From the NCBI RefSeq assembly GCF_031453555.1, contig NZ_JAVIZM010000001.1:3975001-4039000 (forward strand): 64,000 nucleotides of DNA. Direction: 5' to 3'. Origin of the DNA: Bacillus sp. SLBN-46 (lineage in GTDB: Bacteria; Bacillota; Bacilli; Bacillales; Cytobacillaceae). A program made the position numbers and the translations under genes. Below, in pieces: positions 61,650 to 64,000 of this stretch (position 1 is its first letter; the number at the start of each line of letters is the position of its first letter). A model generated the notes under the pieces. That model was not told where the DNA came from. It searched no databases and worked only from the letters and a program-made list of their open reading frames with translations.

Positions 61650-62528
61650 TTACGCCTGAGATGTAATCGGATGCTTGAATTTTTCAGGCAATGTAACGTT
61701 TGTAAGATTCTTTATAAAAAGAACATTACTAGATTGGTGAATCTCCTTCGTAATAAGGAACTCACAATTATCTAGATGAAAATGAAAAATGATTTTTCTA
61801 ATCTCTGGTGAGGCAATCGTGTTTAGGATTAATCGAATATCTACTTCCTCAGTTGAAACTATATCATAAAGATGAATGGTATCATCTTCTTTCTGAAAAA
61901 TAACCAGTACCTTTTCATCCTCAAGATAATAGATGTCCTGACTAAACACCATTATGCAATAAAACATTAAAAGTTCCTCACTGCTTGCTGTTCCAAAAAT
62001 CTTTGAAACTGAATTTCTATTTGCAGCTAAGGTGTAGATAAAAGATAAGTCTTCTGTGTTGCTCCCATCTAATTTCTTTATTCTCGATGGGTTCGTAGGT
62101 TCAAAATCGTAGTTCGTTGAAAACTGAATTTCATCCATAGCCTTGAACCCAAACTTAGGATAGAAATCCAACACCGTCTGATTGGCAAACAAATAGACAA
62201 GGTCGACATTTTTAAAATCTTCTAATACAATCTCCATAAGTTTTCTCGATAACCCTTGATTTCGATAATCTGGATGTGTCATAACCGTTCCGATTTGTAT
62301 GGCTCGCTTACTCTCACCTTCAATCACCAAGTTTAGAAGATTAACCGAGACATTCGCAACTACTTTACCTTGATCAATAAAGGAGTATGGCTGATATTTT
62401 TCTGTCCAGTATCCATGTTGATACCACGTTTCAAATTCAATTCCAAATGTATCTAAGGCCAGCTCATTAAAGCTTCCCCTTAACGCTTCATTCTCTTTAT
62501 ATCCCTTTTCAAATTTTAAGACTTCCAT
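61650..62528 (-). CDS. GNAT-family N-acetyltransferase
   Basis: This 292-residue protein has the GNAT core in its first half: IGTVMTHPDYRNQGLSRKLM is the acetyl-CoA-binding motif A, followed by LFANQTVLDFYPKFGFKAM. The remaining 140 residues form a second, unassigned domain. The substrate is unknown. ATG 62528 follows GGGGGT. The trpB terminator separates it from that gene. Confidence 0.85.
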   Translation of the reverse strand: MEVLKFEKGYKENEALRGSFNELALDTFGIEFETWYQHGYWTEKYQPYSFIDQGKVVANVSVNLLNLVIEGESKRAIQIGTVMTHPDYRNQGLSRKLMEIVLEDFKNVDLVYLFANQTVLDFYPKFGFKAMDEIQFSTNYDFEPTNPSRIKKLDGSNTEDLSFIYTLAANRNSVSKIFGTASSEELLMFYCIMVFSQDIYYLEDEKVLVIFQKEDDTIHLYDIVSTEEVDIRLILNTIASPEIRKIIFHFHLDNCEFLITKEIHQSSNVLFIKNLTNVTLPEKFKHPITSQA

Positions 62529-62545
62529 ATGATACCCCCAAAAGA

Positions 62546-62576
62546 AAAGGGCGAGGCATTTTACTCCCCGCCCTTT
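62546..62576 (-). terminator. Terminator of trpB
   Basis: An imperfect stem AAAGGGCGAGG/CCCCGCCCTTT with a 9-base loop; T-rich tail on the minus strand. Confidence 0.75.
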
Positions 62577-62581
62577 CCCGT

Positions 62582-63751
62582 TTATTTATCTTTTAACATC
62601 TTAAATACCTGTTCCACATCTTTATCGCCGCGACCAGATAAGTTTACAATCAACACGTCTTCAGGAGATAAATTTTTTGCCAGTTTAATTGCATAGGCCA
62701 CTGCATGGGAGCTTTCTAATGCTGGGATAATCCCTTCCGTTTTACTAAGCAGTTGAAACGCTTCTAACGCCTCTTGTCCCGTAACCGTTACATATTCTGC
62801 TCTTCCGCTAGTTTTTAAATGGCTATGTTCAGGTCCGACCCCAGGATAATCTAGTCCAGCAGCGATTGAATACGTTTGTTTCGGCTCTCCCTTTTCATCC
62901 AATAGTGTTAAACATTTAAAGCCATGAATGACAGCTGGAACGCCTTCAGTTAGGGTAGGGGCTTCCGCTGGTTCCACTCCAATTAATCGAACAGAGGGTT
63001 CGTCAATATAATGAGCAAATGCACCGATTGCATTACTGCCACCACCTGCACAGGCAACAACCGCTGTTGGCAGTTTCCCTTCTTTTTCAAGTATCTGACG
63101 TTTGGATTCTTCACTAATAATAGATTGGAAGTGTTTCACCATTGATGGGTATGGGTGAGGGCCAACAGCCGAACCCAATAAATAAAAAGTATGTTGATAA
63201 TTTTGGACTAAGTCACCTAATGCTTCATCGACAGCATCCTTTAGGCGCCCCTGGCCTTTTTCAACTGCAACCACTTTTGCGCCTAGTAATTCCATGCGGA
63301 ACACGTTAAGAGCCTGCCGCTCCGTGTCCAGCTTCCCCATATATATGATACATTCCATCCCAAACATCGCACAGGCAGTAGCAGTGGCTACGCCGTGCTG
63401 TCCAGCACCTGTCTCCGCGATAATTCGCTTGGCACCCATCCGTTTGGCTAATAGAATTTGCCCGATGGCATTATTAATTTTATGAGCACCTGTGTGGTTT
63501 AAATCCTCTCTTTTGAGATAGATTTTCGCTCCACCGATTTGTTTTGTTAGATTTTCTGCATAGGTTAACGGGTTTTCTCTGCCAATATACTCTTTAATGT
63601 AATAGTTGAACTCCTCGATGAATTCAGGATCATCCTTATACCGTAAAAATTGCTCCTCTAATTCGTTCATTACCTGCTGTAAATCCTCAGGTATAAAACT
63701 TCCACCAAATTCTCCAAAGTATCCTTTATTTTCTACGCTCGTACTCTTCAT
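62582..63751 (-). CDS. trpB: Tryptophan synthase beta chain (orphan)
   Basis: This 389-residue PLP enzyme condenses indole with serine. Motifs are [14 protein letters not shown], the PLP lysine in [25 protein letters not shown] and the phosphate-binding GGGSNAIG, ending [11 protein letters not shown]. It is the TrpB1 type, but no trpA, trpF or trpC is adjacent, unlike the usual trpEDCFBA operon. The chosen start is ATG 63751; a TTG at 63757 is five bases after AAGGAG and equally possible. Confidence 0.93.
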   Translation of the reverse strand: MKSTSVENKGYFGEFGGSFIPEDLQQVMNELEEQFLRYKDDPEFIEEFNYYIKEYIGRENPLTYAENLTKQIGGAKIYLKREDLNHTGAHKINNAIGQILLAKRMGAKRIIAETGAGQHGVATATACAMFGMECIIYMGKLDTERQALNVFRMELLGAKVVAVEKGQGRLKDAVDEALGDLVQNYQHTFYLLGSAVGPHPYPSMVKHFQSIISEESKRQILEKEGKLPTAVVACAGGGSNAIGAFAHYIDEPSVRLIGVEPAEAPTLTEGVPAVIHGFKCLTLLDEKGEPKQTYSIAAGLDYPGVGPEHSHLKTSGRAEYVTVTGQEALEAFQLLSKTEGIIPALESSHAVAYAIKLAKNLSPEDVLIVNLSGRGDKDVEQVFKMLKDK

Positions 63752-63870
63752 TCTCAACTCGACTCCTTCTAAACTATTAATTTGGGAAAGAATACCGAAA
63801 TATTTACTGAATATTCCATGAAATCATTTTAACACACAGCTATAATTCCGCAAATCTATAGCTTTTAAAA

Positions 63871-63899
63871 AAAGCCCGCACACAAAAGTGCAGACTTTC
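63871..63899 (-). terminator. Terminator of the FtsX-type permease gene
   Basis: An imperfect stem AAGCCCGCAC/GTGCAGACTT followed by TTTTTTT on the minus strand. Confidence 0.6.
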
Positions 63900-63915
63900 T
63901 TTGATGAGGATAACA

Positions 63916-64000
63916 TTATTCATATCTTAATGATTCAATCGGATCAAGCTTCGAGGCCTTGTTTGCTGGAAGCAGTCCAAAAATGATACCTATTACCATC
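63916..64000 (-). CDS. ABC transporter permease, FtsX/MacB type, C-terminal fragment
   Basis: The last 28 codons read MVIGIIFGLLPANKASKLDP and then IESLRYE before TAA. This is the hallmark ending of MacB/FtsX-family permeases (PAxxAxxLDPIEALRYE): the end of the last membrane helix followed by the short conserved tail. The rest of the gene lies to the right of the window, probably preceded by an ATPase gene. Confidence 0.8.
   Translation of the reverse strand, partial: MVIGIIFGLLPANKASKLDPIESLRYE

Noticed and set aside
63760..63840. TRAP or T-box control of trpB
   Set aside because: The leader is short, with no (G/U)AG repeats or T-box sequence.
1..64000. CRISPR arrays, tRNA or rRNA genes, prophage or insertion sequences
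   Set aside because: I read for regularly spaced repeats, cloverleaf-like and rRNA-like sequences, transposase motifs and flanking inverted repeats and found none I could support.

Overview
The window is a low-GC chromosomal segment from an endospore-forming Bacillaceae. The support is AGGAGG-type ribosome sites, frequent TTG and GTG starts, an alpha/beta-type SASP gene, YjcZ-type mini-proteins, SigI/RsgI, DesK/DesR, SleB-type and UppP genes, and Bacillus-type (class IV) polyhydroxyalkanoate (PHA) genes. Two PHA synthase loci and the dispersed GTGTCAGGCACC repeats point towards a Neobacillus/Bacillus-like soil organism. That placement is inference; no rRNA or tRNA gene is present to settle it.

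Layout. 0-2.2 kb: 2-oxoacid (pyruvate):ferredoxin oxidoreductase operon, cut by the left edge. 2.6-7.3 kb: a B12-binding radical SAM protein, spore-associated small genes, and rsgI-sigI. 7.6-16 kb: housekeeping genes (prfC, an FtsH-like membrane protease, a YkvA-like protein, a SleB-type wall hydrolase, two YjcZ mini-proteins, a glycerophosphodiesterase, uppP). 15.8-16.6 kb: two back-to-back 5'-truncated genes that look like a deletion joint. 16.9-25.8 kb: PHA locus A (phaQ-phaP; hydrolase ABH1; phaC-phaR-phasin-like; acyl-CoA ligase ACS1; adhE). 26-37.7 kb: ppc, a cadherin-like secreted protein, a TetR/CPBP/MBL regulon with duplicated operators, an aminotransferase and membrane proteins. 37.8-42.4 kb: a UgpABE-type sugar or glycerophosphate transporter with a PHP-domain hydrolase. 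42.6-46.2 kb: pabB-pabA-pabC plus a nucleotidyltransferase. 46.4-49.4 kb: an IDEAL-domain protein, an alpha/beta hydrolase and desK-desR. 49.6-55.8 kb: PHA locus B (ABH2; phaC-phaR-phasin-like; a third PhaR/PhaE-like subunit; an SDR reductase; ACS2). 56.3-59.7 kb: a third, synthase-less copy of the module (ABH3, ABH4, ACS3). 60-64 kb: a short YitT-family protein, an SDR, a GNAT protein, an orphan trpB and the 3' end of an FtsX/MacB-type permease.

How the genes fit together. The main theme is PHA granule metabolism. Two class IV synthases (PhaC with PhaR) each sit with a phasin-like coiled-coil protein, an acyl-CoA ligase and a convergently transcribed alpha/beta hydrolase. PhaP and the PHA-responsive repressor PhaQ lie beside locus A. 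A conserved 27-bp site occurs in front of both phaQ/ABH1 and ABH2, so one regulator, plausibly PhaQ, could coordinate the loci. ACS2 and ACS3 share a separate promoter block with identical spacing. A perfect FadR-like palindrome lies upstream of adhE-ACS1, linking this locus to fatty-acid status. The ABH-[PHA genes]-ACS module in three divergent copies is the strongest candidate here for an under-described system.
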